Assembly: GCF_037042905.1 (NCBI RefSeq)
Contig: NC_087253.1
Span: 11,203,001-11,267,000, forward strand
Length of the DNA stretch: 64,000 bases
From: Lytechinus pictus
Lineage: Eukaryota > Echinodermata > Echinoidea > Temnopleuroida > Toxopneustidae
Direction: 5' to 3'
Numbering within the stretch: position 1 is the first letter of the stretch; each line of letters begins with the position of its first letter. The position numbers and the translations under genes were made by a program. Below the pieces are notes generated by a model. That model was not told the DNA's origin and did no database searches. It was given only the letters and a program-made list of their open reading frames with translations. This document shows positions 27,179 through 38,060 of the stretch, piece after piece.

Positions 27179-29537
27179 CCCAGGACCAAAATCCAGTTAA
27201 AACCAATTAGGGCAAAACCAATTGAAACCAGTTGGCCAACTGGTTTCAATAGGGAAATTGGAACAACTGGTTCCAATTGAAAACCAGTTGCCAATTGGTT
27301 CCAGTTAAAAACCAATTGAAAACCAGTTGCCAATTGGTTCCAGTTAAAACCAATTGGGCAACTGGAACCAGTTGGCAATTGTTGTCAATTGGTTCCAGTT
27401 GTTCCAATTTCCCTATTAAAACCAATTGAATCCAATTGGAGGCAACTGGTTTCAATTGGTTCCAGTTGAAACCAATTGGAGGCAACTGGTTTCAACTGGA
27501 ACCAGTTGAAACCAATTGGTTTCCAACTGGATCCAATTGGAACTTCCAGTTGGAACGAACTTAATTAGTTACAAATTAATTAGCATTTGCAGTAACTATT
27601 TCTCATGCCAACACAGAAGCAGTGTTATATGTCTATTAATACCAATGTAAAGGGCATTGATAAAATACAGACTTTCATGTATATATATTTATATGGAAGA
27701 TCTTCAAATATATGTACTTTTATTTGATGTAATTTGGTAACAGTTAGTGGTGTACTAATTATCCTTTAATCTGTTTTAATTATAATCTATAACATTTATG
27801 AACATGGTTTTAACTGCTAAGTATTCTAAATACTAATCTTTAAAAAGTGTGGTACTTGAAATTGTAAAGAATTAAATAGATACATTGTTAATGATGATTA
27901 ATCTCATAAAACATTAATCTGTGCACACTGGCAAATAATATGCAAATTAACTGGTTTCAATTGGATCCAGTTGGGTAACTGGAAAATTTCCAATTGGAAA
28001 CCAATTGGAAATAATTTCCAGTTACCCAACTGGTTCCAATTAGAATTCATTTCCAGTTACCCATCTTTCCAGTTAGAAGTCATCTCAGTTACCCAATTGG
28101 TACCAGTTAGGATTTCCAGTTACACAACTGAATGGTTCAAGTTAGGATTTCCAGTTACCCAACTGGTTCCAGTTAGAAATCATTTCCAGTTGGAAGTCAT
28201 TTCCAGTTACCCAACTGGTTCCAGTTAGGATTTCCAGTTGCCCAACTGGTTCCAGTTAGAAATCATTTCCAATTGGAAGTCATTTCCAGTTACCCAACTG
28301 GTTCCAGTTAGGATTTCCAGTTGCCCAACTGGTTCCAGTTGGGATTTCCAGTTACTCAACTGGTTCCAGTAAGAAATCATTTCCAATTGGAAGTCATTTC
28401 CAGTTACCCAACTGGTTCCAGTTAGGATTTCCAGTTGCCCAACTGGTTCCAGTTGGGATTTCCAGTTACTCAACTGGTTCCAGTTAGAAATCATTTCCAG
28501 TTGGAAGTCATTTCCAGTTACCCAACTGGTTCCAGTTAGGATTTCCAGTTGCCCAACTGGTTCCAGTTAGAAATCATTTCCAATTGGAAGTCATTTCCAG
28601 TTACCCAACTGGTTCCAGTTAGGATTTCCAGTTGCCCAACTGGTTCCAGTTGGGATTTCCAGTTGCTCAACTGGTTCCAGTAAGAAATCATTTCCAATTG
28701 GAAGTCATTTCCAGTTACCCAACTGGTTCCAGTTAGGATTTCCAGTTGCCCAACTGGTTCCAGTTGGGATTTCCAGTTACTCAACTGGATCCAGTTAGAA
28801 ATCATTCCCAATTGGAAGTCATTTCCAGTTACCCAACTGGTTCCAGTTAGGATTTCCAGTTGCCCAACTGGTTCCAGTTGGGATTTCCAGTTACTCAACT
28901 GGTTCCAGTAAGAAATCATTTCCAATTGGAAGTCATTTCCAGTTACCCAACTGGTTCCAGTTAGGATTTCCAGTTGCCCAACTGGTTCCAGTTGGGATTT
29001 CCAGTTACTCAACTGGTTCCAGTTAGAAATCATTTCCAGTTGGAAGTCATTTCCAGTTACCCAACTGGTTCCAGTTAGGATTTCCAGTTGCCCAACTGGT
29101 TCCAGTTAGAAATCATTTCCAATTGGGAGTCATTTCCAGTTACCCAACTGGTTCCAGTTAGGATTTCCAGTTGCCCAACTGGTTCCAGTTGGGATTTCCA
29201 GTTGCTCAACTGGTTCCAGTAAGAAATCATTTCCAATTGGAAGTCATTTCCAGTTACCCAACTGGTTCCAGTTAGGATTTCCAGTTGCCCAACTGGTTCC
29301 AGTTGGGATTTCCAGTTACTCAACTGGTTCCAGTTAGAAATCATTCCCAATTGGAAGTCATTTCCAGTTACCCAACTGGTTCCAGTTAGGATTTCCAGTT
29401 GCCCAACTGGTTTCAATTGGTTTCAACTGGAAATTGTTAAATTCCAGTTAAAACCAATTGAAACCAGTTGAAACCAATTGAAACCAATTGAAACCAGTTG
29501 GAAATCCAACTGGTTTCAATTGGATTTTGGTCCTGGG
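27179..29537. mobile_element. TIR element filled with CCAGTTG satellite, 2359 bp
   Basis: CCCAGGACCAAAATCC at 27179 and its exact inverse at 29522-29537 are flanked by TA on both sides, fitting a TA-target DNA transposon (Tc1/mariner type). Left (27190-27545) and right (27950-29520) parts are built from permutations of CCAACTGG and CCAATTGG; the centre is plain AT-rich DNA. The right part is about eleven copies of a 114 bp unit. Because 114 is a multiple of three, long artefactual frames (WNQLSNWKSQLEP type) arise. It abuts the THAP promoter. Confidence 0.75.
27980..29420. repeat. 114 bp tandem satellite array
   Basis: Repeating unit assembled from ATTTCCAATTGGAAG, TCATTTCCAGTTACCCAACT, GGTTCCAGTTAGGATTTCC and AGTTGCCCAACTGGTTCC segments. 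Higher-order variation alternates GTTAGG/GTTGGG and ACTCAAC/GCTCAAC. Neighbouring copies are nearly identical, suggesting recent expansion. Confidence 0.9.
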
Positions 29538-29559
29538 TACCTAGTTAACAATTCGTTGG

Positions 29560-29720
29560 TTAGAACCACTGAACTGGAAATACGTGGAAGTCGTGTTCAC
29601 CCCACTGATCTCTCCCCTATTAGTGGAGAGATCAGTGGTTCACCCAAGCAAAACATCGCCGGCGAACTCGATAAGTCACGTGACGTATTTCCAGTTCAGT
29701 GGTTAGAACTAAATTGGTCG
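29560..29720. mobile_element. Inverted-repeat element with CCACTGAACTGGAAATACGT ends
   Basis: CCACTGAACTGGAAATACGT near 29567 is inverted near 29684 (ACGTATTTCCAGTTCAGTGG). A nested 43 bp palindrome (CCACTGATCTCTCC opposed to GGAGAGATCAGTGG, 29600-29642) is present here but absent from unit 2 near 49437. Confidence 0.65.
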
Positions 29721-29814
29721 ACGGACGCAACGCACTGCGTAAGGCAGCTCTCGGAGACTATAAATAACGCAGTGAACCGTTCCAAGACGGAAGATGAAGG
29801 TAGAGTATGGTATA

Positions 29815-30335
29815 GCGAAGCTGCCTTTCGATTTTGGTGTGGAGGGAGACATCGTTGCCATGGTAACAAGAGTTTTTGTGGAAATAGCAGAGATGTCCTT
29901 GTGAGCGCTCTACCTGCTGCATTACTTCTCCGATCATCTTCAAATGTGGCATGAAGGTCCATTATGGTAAAGCAAAGCCGCCTATTGATTTTAGTGTGGG
30001 CGGAGACATTGTTGCCATGGTAACAAGTTTTTGTGGAAATAGCAGAGATGTCTTTGTGAGCGCTCTACCAGCTGCATTTCTTCTCCGATCATCTTCAAAT
30101 ATGGCGTGAAGGTCCATTATGGTACAGCAAAGCCGCGTAACGATTTTGGTGTGGGTGGAGACTTCGTTGCCATGCAAACAACAGTTTTTTAGGAAATAGC
30201 AGAGATGTCCTTGTGAGCGCTCTACCAGCTGCATTTCTTCTCCGAACATCTCCAAATATGGCATGAAGGTCCATTAAGCAAAGCCGCCTATTGATTTTGG
30301 TGTGGGCGGAGACATCGCTGCCATGGTAACAAGAG
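29815..30335. repeat. Tandem repeat of about 155 bp
   Basis: Three full copies and a partial one beginning near 29815, 29973, 30129 and 30274, each with GTGGGCGGAGACATCGTTGCC and GTCCTTGTGAGCGCTCTACC-type stretches. Unit 2 has fewer copies (49640-49870). The minus frames across it change from copy to copy and are not coding. Confidence 0.8.
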
Positions 30336-30513
30336 TTTTGTCTCGCCCACCAGAGGTGAAGGCGAGACTTAGGGATCCAAATGTCGTCCGTCCGTCACAA
30401 ACCTAATGACACATAACTCCACAACCGTAAGTCACTTTTCAACCATGCAAACTTGGATGGTAGATGGACTTGGGGGACCTGCATGTTATGCTGCAGTCAG
30501 AGGTCACATGGTA

Positions 30514-30526
30514 AGGTCAAAGGTCA
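30514..30526 (+). promoter_or_regulatory. Perfect DR1 motif with nearby half sites
   Basis: AGGTCAAAGGTCA at 30514-30526 is flanked by AGGTCA half sites about 14 bp upstream and 6 bp downstream. The same layout is at 50049-50061 in unit 2. It lies in a repeat that starts with GTCTCGCCCACC, so it is transposon-borne like the sites in intron 4. Confidence 0.4.
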
Positions 30527-30717
30527 TTTTCAGGTCAACGTTAAAGTTTACATGCAAGACTCTCTTATGACACGTAACTCCGCAACCGTACGCAAGTCAC
30601 TTTTCAACCAATTTTTTTCAACCGTTTTTTTAACGATCATTGCTAATGTAATGGGACGAGACCAAACGGAGATGAATTGAGCGTCAGAACACAATTTAAT
30701 ATACTTATAGACCGAAA

Positions 30718-31085
30718 GTTGCATCATCACCACAATCATCACCACTACCACCATTATCATCACCACCATCACCATCATCATTAAGCATAATCACCACAAT
30801 GATTACCAAATCATCATCATAGTTATAACTAAAATAATTGCCATCACCATGATCATCACAATCACCGTCATGTTCACCATGATCATGCACCATCATCACC
30901 ACCACCATCACAACCATCATCACCATCATCTCCATGATCACCATCATCATAATCATTACCATTACCACCACCATCGCCATCATCTTCACCAGCACCACCA
31001 GCATCGTCGTGATCATCACCATAATTATAACAATAAACATCACCATCATCATCACCATCACAATCATCTCCATCAATATCAAATT
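30718..31085. repeat. (CAT/CAC)n microsatellite
   Basis: Imperfect CAT/CAC trinucleotide tract. The unit 2 counterpart (50255-50770) is longer and rearranged. Poly-His, Met/Val-rich and Ile/Thr-rich frames here are artefacts. Confidence 0.95.
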
Positions 31086-31420
31086 CATTTTGATGAAATT
31101 TTCAGTGCTTTTCCAGATGGACAATTACTCTATTCAGTCAAATATCATGTGCATTCACAGCATGGAGTACTCCTTTCACACAATGAAGAAACAGAAACAT
31201 CACCAACTAAAAAACACATTGTTGAGATAACGTACAAATGACTTTAAATACCATCTATACAGTAATGCAACTTTACAAAGAAATCTTGCCGTAGTGCTGC
31301 TACATACTTAATTACACCATAAGAAGCCAATAGAGGGCAGCAAACAGCGAGTTACAGTTTCGCAGATTGTCAACTGATTCACATAATATACAAAAGCTCT
31401 TTCTCCCCTACATTATCAGG

Positions 31421-31552
31421 GGAGTATTTCATGAAACAAATGGTCATTATTTCCACTAAAAACTGTTATAAGCTACTGAAATGCTGCACCTGATTGGCTA
31501 AGAGCAAATCAGTCAAAGAAAATCAATGACAACTTGCTTCATGAAATACTCC
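31421..31552. mobile_element. MITE with GGAGTATTTCATGAA ends
   Basis: Perfect 15 bp inverted ends (GGAGTATTTCATGAA and TTCATGAAATACTCC) around about 100 bp. Copy at 51107-51239 in unit 2. The rest of 31085-33030 is low-copy AT-rich DNA shared with unit 2, containing only the candidate exon at 32029. Confidence 0.75.
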
Positions 31553-32028
31553 ACATTTGATAAGAGCCCTGGCAAGCTTCTACTACATTGAATTCAAATC
31601 ACGACCCTAATGCTTGCCAGAGGTTTGCCCAACATATCATCTAAATGAATGGTTCTGATTATATCAGAGATAGTCGCATGTTAAGATTTACAGAAGAGGC
31701 CTTAAATAAAGTGGTCCATTAAAATGCATGTTAATATATCACACTGCAGACAGGTAAAATATAGGCGGATAAGAGAGAAGGGGAGGGGGGGGTTGAAAGG
31801 AACAAATTCACACTTAATTATGGCAAGCCACGTGTGTGGCATGGAACATCAGACACATTTAGGGTGTATCAACCATAGACAGATATAGATATTAATGAAG
31901 AAAATTGACAAAAATAATTGCTTGTTACGGGATGTCATAGGAATAACACATCTAGAATCATGTGAACAGGAGTCCAAAAATTATTGAGAAATTGATGTTT
32001 AGAACAAACATTGGGAATTGATATTTAC

Positions 32029-32089
32029 CCCTTCCCTCGAAACCTGCCATTAGACTGACCAAGAGATACAGACATTGCCCATGTATCCT
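32029..32089 (-). pseudogene. Candidate exon of an unidentified gene, frameshifted copy
   Basis: Unit 1 counterpart of 51887-51946. It has an ATTAG acceptor and G|GTAAATAT donor, but one extra A inside the GGCAGGTTT stretch makes it 61 nt, so it no longer keeps phase 1-1 and the C-terminal residues change. No further exons of the gene are recognised. Confidence 0.25.
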
Positions 32090-34708
32090 CTAATTTCAGC
32101 AATAAAAAATATGTTTAAGAAAGAGGATTAGTTAGGTTAGGAGTCCAGTAGAACTATAAAAGAGTTATTGTTGAAGAATACAGAAAGTGGTGGTCACACC
32201 TGTTTATCTTAATATACATACATAACATTTTGTTGGAAAAAATGAAATAATTTTCTATTCTGTTAATTATTCTGTGCCTGATGTATACATAAATTACATT
32301 CTGTGTATTTCGAGGTCTTCATACGATCCTGTATTTAAATACGGACAATTTAATATTTACCCTGAAAAGATACACAAAACGTACCATAATAGTCAGAATT
32401 CCACCAAAATTTCAAATTTCTTCAATAAAACATAATAAAAAGTACAAAAATCAGTAAAAAGACATTTTTCAGCTCACCATGATTAAAAAAAGATGACAGA
32501 TTTACAAACATGTTCATAAGGGGGCAGGCCGTAAAAGTCAAATGTATGCCCCCCAAAAATTGAATTTCTCATGCAAGCCTCACAAACATCACAAACGTTA
32601 TTTTGTGAAATGAGTAAAGACCTCCTTGGCCCATAACAAAAAGCTTAGCAATCATTGTTAAAGAATATCTCTACAATTGATTGCATTGTCTACAATATAC
32701 AATCAATCATGAAAATCAAGCATACGATTAATCACCAACCTTCGTGTTACCATGGTTACGGGACCCAGGTTACAGTGAAGTTTACTCTGATTTTTTCAAT
32801 TGAATATATGCTGCGGAGCATTGAGTGGAACTGAAAAATGAAGTTAGCAAAATATTTGATGTCAGCCCAGAATTTATAAACTGTATATCTAGAGATATAT
32901 ATGACAAAATGGTAACCATTCTTTGGCCTAAAATAGTTCTTTCTTTCTTTTTTTTTAAGAACGGACAGGTATTTATTTGCATATTCCTGAAATATTGAGT
33001 TTCAATAAATTATTAAGTTGTTTGAAAATAATTGATGCATGAGAAAACTCTAAATAGCGCTAAAGGGCAGAAACAACCTTCAAACAACTCATCTTTCTTG
33101 AAGTCTCTTTTCTCTTCTTCTTTTCACTCTCTTTCTCCCTAGTCTTTATTCTTTCTCTCTCTCTTCGCCATCTTTCCCTTTTTTCTATCCTCCGTTCATT
33201 GCGTGTCACTTTAAATGTGTAATTACCACTGCAAATCTTCATCATGCGTACATGAATCTGTTTGTTCAATTAAGTTATATTAAATTTTATTGATAATGAC
33301 AATGATTTTCACTACATATATATATTTGCAACTTTATTTAATTGTAATAATTGCATACAAAAATTATGTTTGCATTATTTCGGCGGATTACAAGTAATAG
33401 CGTATTCTCGCATCCACTTCGCGGACGCTTTCTGGAACGTTAAATCTATTGAAAAAGCCCCTCAAGTCACAATGGACAGATTAGAAGTCATTGTCGAAGA
33501 ATTGATGAACCGCAACAGCACATCGTCTTAGATTCGGACCGGACGAAAACAATTCAAATAGGCCCTTGTCGTTTTTCCAGGAGATCGTTTCATAAAGCTG
33601 TTCGTAAGTTTAGAGTGATCCTTTCTTGTGGTAAGTGGTATAGACCAAAATGTTCATTGGCGATGGTTGCACGCGTACGAAAGGTTCACCATGCAGGCGT
33701 TCTCAAAATCACTCTTAACTTAGGAACAGCCTTTTGAAACGGCCCCCAGGTAGGCATTTAATGACAGCTGTAAGCACTGACTAAATTGTCAGTGCTGACA
33801 ATTTCAATAAAATATTTGGTTTTGATTGGCTGAGTGGCACTGGCCTAAGACTGTTACTATGGTAACTGTCGGAGAAAGACAACTTGTCATTGCTGACAAC
33901 TTTCATGAAACGGTCTCTAGGACAACACTGCTGTTTTGATTCACCGATTTTCGACAAAGACTGCTTTGTTATGAAGGGCTTTTGACAAAAGATACCCTGT
34001 GTTATAGAAAGCGTCTGCCGCGATTGCGAAAAAATGTCTCATTAATGCTGCCCATAAGAACAATACTAGCGTTGGAACGCAGGAGAACACGGGATATGAT
34101 TGTTAGAAATCGAAGAACATGGAATATTTGATGTCAAGAAAGCCGAAGGACACTGAATTTGCATTTTAGAAAGCGGAAAACTAGGGACTATGCGCTAAAG
34201 CTACTACTACTTGTTCTATGTGACCAGTCACCCTAAAACCAACGATAATTAAGTCGCCAAAGAAAGTTCTCGGTAATAACTTCGTCTTCAAACGTAAATA
34301 AATGCAAATTTAGTTTATCTGAAAGAGCAATTCTTCTTCTTCATACTGTCAAAATGCGAGGTTGGAATGTTAAATAAAAGATAAGATCCAGAGTTTTCTT
34401 TGCGCAATTTTTTACTGCTTGTAAGTTTGACTGAAAGTTATGTTTCAGTGTGCCCAAACTTCAAACCTTGTTTTTTCCTTATTCTTTGAAGCTCTCAGAG
34501 AATTTCTTCTACATCAACTTGTTTTGGTTAATATATAACACGGTTTTTTTTTCGAGTAACATGAAATATAGATAGTTGTTTAATCATTCATTTGACTTGA
34601 TAAAAAAAGAAGTATTCGTAAGAATACATATTAAGTAAATATCGCTCATTATAACATTTTACGTCGAACTGATTTGATTTGACTATGTCAAAATATGTCA
34701 TTAATCGA

Positions 34709-34927
34709 TTACAGGGTGATATCGATCTTGCAGAAATAACTTCTCGCATAGGCACTGCACATCCTAGTAAGCCATTTGCCGTCATCCATGTCCATGCCGA
34801 CACATTGTTTGTCAGTATCGGGTTGGCCTGGAGCCCAATTGGTGAAGTCCACTGGTGAGCCATCCGTCCACGTTACGAAAGATCCTCCGCCCGGTTGACG
34901 GCGTCCTAACCACACGGAAGGGTTTAT
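34709..34927 (-). CDS. Lectin gene 2 exon 5: C-terminal half of lectin domain
   Basis: Phase 0 exon after TTTTTTCAG; 72 codons and TAA. APGQPD and [20 protein letters not shown] are visible; otherwise as in gene 1. Confidence 0.9.
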   Translation of the reverse strand: MNPSVWLGRRQPGGGSFVTWTDGSPVDFTNWAPGQPDTDKQCVGMDMDDGKWLTRMCSAYARSYFCKIDITL

Positions 34928-36463
34928 CTGAAAAAATATATGTATATAAAGAATAGTCGTTATGATCACATTTTGGAATTGGGGTTAACTAAGAGAGAGG
35001 GGACCTAGAGAGCTAGGAACCTAACTGTAAGATTACCATCCACTCGTACTGGTTGTTTCAACTTTCGTCCACGTACCCGCCCGAGATGGACAGCGCTATA
35101 TAGAGTACCGAAGCGATGACGTCAGTTGCCGTGGTGTCATTGCAGCCGGGTTCTACATAAATGAACCCGCCGAATAAAAGTGTGTGTTTCTCATAGGAGA
35201 AAATGGCTGCTAACGGAATTTGATCGCTTGCAAACTATTTTTCAGATGAGCCAACGTGTACAGACGATCGTCAGTTGCGACTCTATTTAAAACCAGCCCG
35301 CCATGAAACCATGGCAACAGACGTCACACTTCGGTACTCTTTATCAATCGACAACGATGGTCAGTAAAATGTCGCTCATAATTATGCTGATAGATAATTG
35401 TGGCATACGTCACGTCATAAAGTGCATTAGATGTGCGCAAATACAAGCTCTAAGCCCCGCCACGGCGGGGCTTAGAGCTTGTATTTGCGCAATAATCAAA
35501 GCGCGCTTTGATTATTAGTTGCCCATTTCATTCAATATTACCGGAAAATGACTCTTTACGGCCAGTACCGCATGTGTAAATGACACGTTTTAGATATTTC
35601 ACTGTTTTAACAAATTGGATTGCTTAATGTATTTCCAATTCACGGTGCTCTTTGATGAATGATTGTTTTAAGTGATCGAAGATTTTCAAGATAAAATGAT
35701 AATCCCTTCAGAGGTAATTTTGGACGAAACCATTTGACAATGGGGGTTTTAGCAATATTTTTTTTCATGAGCATTTCTTTTACAAATTGCTGCCGATTGC
35801 TGCGCTATAAATACCATGGCGGTCTTTGTTATAGTTCATGCTTTACATTGATACCAAATTTAGCGGCATATACGTGCATTTTCTGGAGATATAACCAATT
35901 TTCCAACAACATGCTCGCCGTATTTATCACAAAAATCGTTCAAAGTTAGTGTCCCATTATGCACGTGCCGAACGTTGCGGGTGACATTAAACAAAAGCTT
36001 CTGAGCCAATCAAAACCTGGAATTTCATTGGTATGGTTATTACTGATAACCGTCATGAAATATCCTCCTGTGGCCCGTTTCATAAAGGACTTACAACTGT
36101 TGTAACTTTGTCATTTCGGCAACTACCATGGAAACCTTGATTATGATTGGCTGCTATATAGCTGAGCCCTGTTATACCATGGTAGTTGCCATTATGGCAA
36201 AGTTACAACAGTTGCAGGTCCTTTATGAAACGGGCCGCAGGAGGATGTTTCATGACGGTTATCAGTAATAACAATACCAATGAAATCCCAGGTTTTGATT
36301 GGCTCAGAAGCTTTGGCAAGACATCTTTCATATCATTCCTACGTAATATTGCCGTAACTTGAAAGCACAAACGTGGTAAGAGCACAGGCCCTAATAAAAC
36401 AATTTTAATATATATATATATATTTAAAAAAAATATATATATATATTATTTATATATATATAT

Positions 36464-36522
<59 letters not shown>

Positions 36523-36528
36523 TATATG

Positions 36529-36617
<89 letters not shown>

Positions 36618-37629
36618 GAGGCAAAGTGGTAATGCATTGTACTTTGTTCCAACAGTTCATTTTGAATTCCAAATTTTTGACGTTAAACATACGTCTTCCT
36701 CAGGGATACAATATATATATATATATAAACTCCTCAAAAAAAGTTTGGAAATCTGACTTTGATCGATAATCCCTCTTCGGTTTTAGTAAAAATCAATGTG
36801 TAATTAATATCAATGAATAGAGCATTTAATTTTCTTTAAGATGATACCCTACATGATATGATTACGGTTCACATGGAGGTGCAGTGCCTTAAAATGTGGG
36901 GCAAGGTCAAAATTAAAAAGTTGCAAAATGACGCAATATTGAAAGTCACTGTTCTTTTTTCCGTGGTGATGATCATGAGTGAGTTTTTCAGTAATTTCTT
37001 TCAATTGTTTTCATGCACCTTAACATCAACATTAACATGGAATCAAACACACCTCTGCACAAGCAAAAACATAACAAACAAACATGCATGGGTATTTCAA
37101 ACAACGACACAAACCATTTTATCTCACAGAACCATCACTACAGAAGCAGGGGCTTGGTTTGAATGGATTTTCATCTCTACTGACACAGACAAAAGAACCA
37201 TGTTCTGTATTGACCCTTCATGACTATTTCTGCTCGTTTTGCAGCTTTTCGATTCAGACCTCATCCAACACTTTTGAATCCTGCTCTTTTCGTGAAGGCA
37301 TGATCATAACAAGCATGGTATCATCTTAAAGAAAATTAAATGATTTTTTGAATGATATCAAATATGCATTGTGCAATATTGGGAGTTGGGAGAAAGGAAT
37401 GGTCAAACTCAGATTTCCAAACCATTTTTGCTCGTTTTGCAGCTTTTCAATTCAGACCTCATCCAACACTTTTGAATCCTGCTGTTTTCGTGATGGCATG
37501 ATCATAACAAGCATGGTATCATCTTAAAGAAAATTAAATGATTTTTTGAATGATATCAAATATGCATTGTTTAAAATTGGGAGTAGGGAGAAATAATGGC
37601 CAAACACTGATTTCCAAACTTTTTTGAGA

Positions 37630-37684
<55 letters not shown>

Positions 37685-38022
37685 TGTGTGAAAGAAAATG
37701 GATGAAGAGAACAATGGTAGGCGTAGCTTAAATCAAGGTTCCCCAGAGCTATCTACCCTTTTTGGAAAAATTGGTGATGCCGAAAAAATGTCCCTGCCGG
37801 GAATCAAACCCGGGCCCCCAGCTTTGAACGCCGGTGCCTTAACCACTAGACCACAGAGACGGGTTAGTGGCTAGGGCGACCCCGATCCAATTGACCGTCA
37901 GATAGACAGATTTTCGACACCATACCAATTATAATTTCCTTTGTCGGGTGAAGGTGGGTTTTGAACAATGACAAGCCGCCATGCCTCAGCTGGATCAAAG
38001 CTATTGCTTTGATACAGTACAC

Positions 38023-38060
<38 letters not shown>

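Larger units (their letters stand above)
22187..29569. other. 7.4 kb segment present only between units 1 and 2
   Basis: Unit 2 jumps from GGCGCGTTA (near 49359) to AACCCACTGAACTAG, whereas unit 1 has TTAGAACCAC at both 22187-22196 and 29560-29569 with 7.4 kb between. Either unit 2 lost the segment by exchange at the 10 bp repeat or unit 1 gained it. It contains the THAP gene. At its left edge a GC-rich stretch with CGCCGCCATCTTG (22271-22283), a YY1-like motif, suggests a second promoter. Confidence 0.75.
1..33033. repeat. Segmental tandem duplication, unit 1
   Basis: First of three homologous units. The sequence near position 10 recurs near 33043 and 52874, and colinear homology then covers every lectin exon and most intron elements. 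Unit 1 is longer than unit 2 because it keeps a 7.4 kb THAP-containing segment and one extra 2.85 kb first-exon block. The true duplication breakpoints are not visible because the window starts inside a unit. Confidence 0.9.

Noticed and set aside
28225-29416. Long repeat protein frames of WNQLSNWKSQLEPVGQ type
   Set aside because: The satellite period of 114 bp is a multiple of three, so stop-free frames persist by chance. Frames exist on both strands and there is no start context or splice signal.
31327-31342. CTCF-like motif CCAATAGAGGGCAGCA (also 51013-51028)
   Set aside because: It matches only part of the known motif, and whether CTCF uses this motif in the host is unknown. One hit in 64 kb is not persuasive.
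32782-32840. Possible terminal exon reading STQCSAAYIQLKKSE, with a CATTTTTCAG acceptor (also near 52610)
   Set aside because: Very short, two frames are possible, and no upstream exon on the minus strand was found. Noted because the single change between units is silent in this frame.
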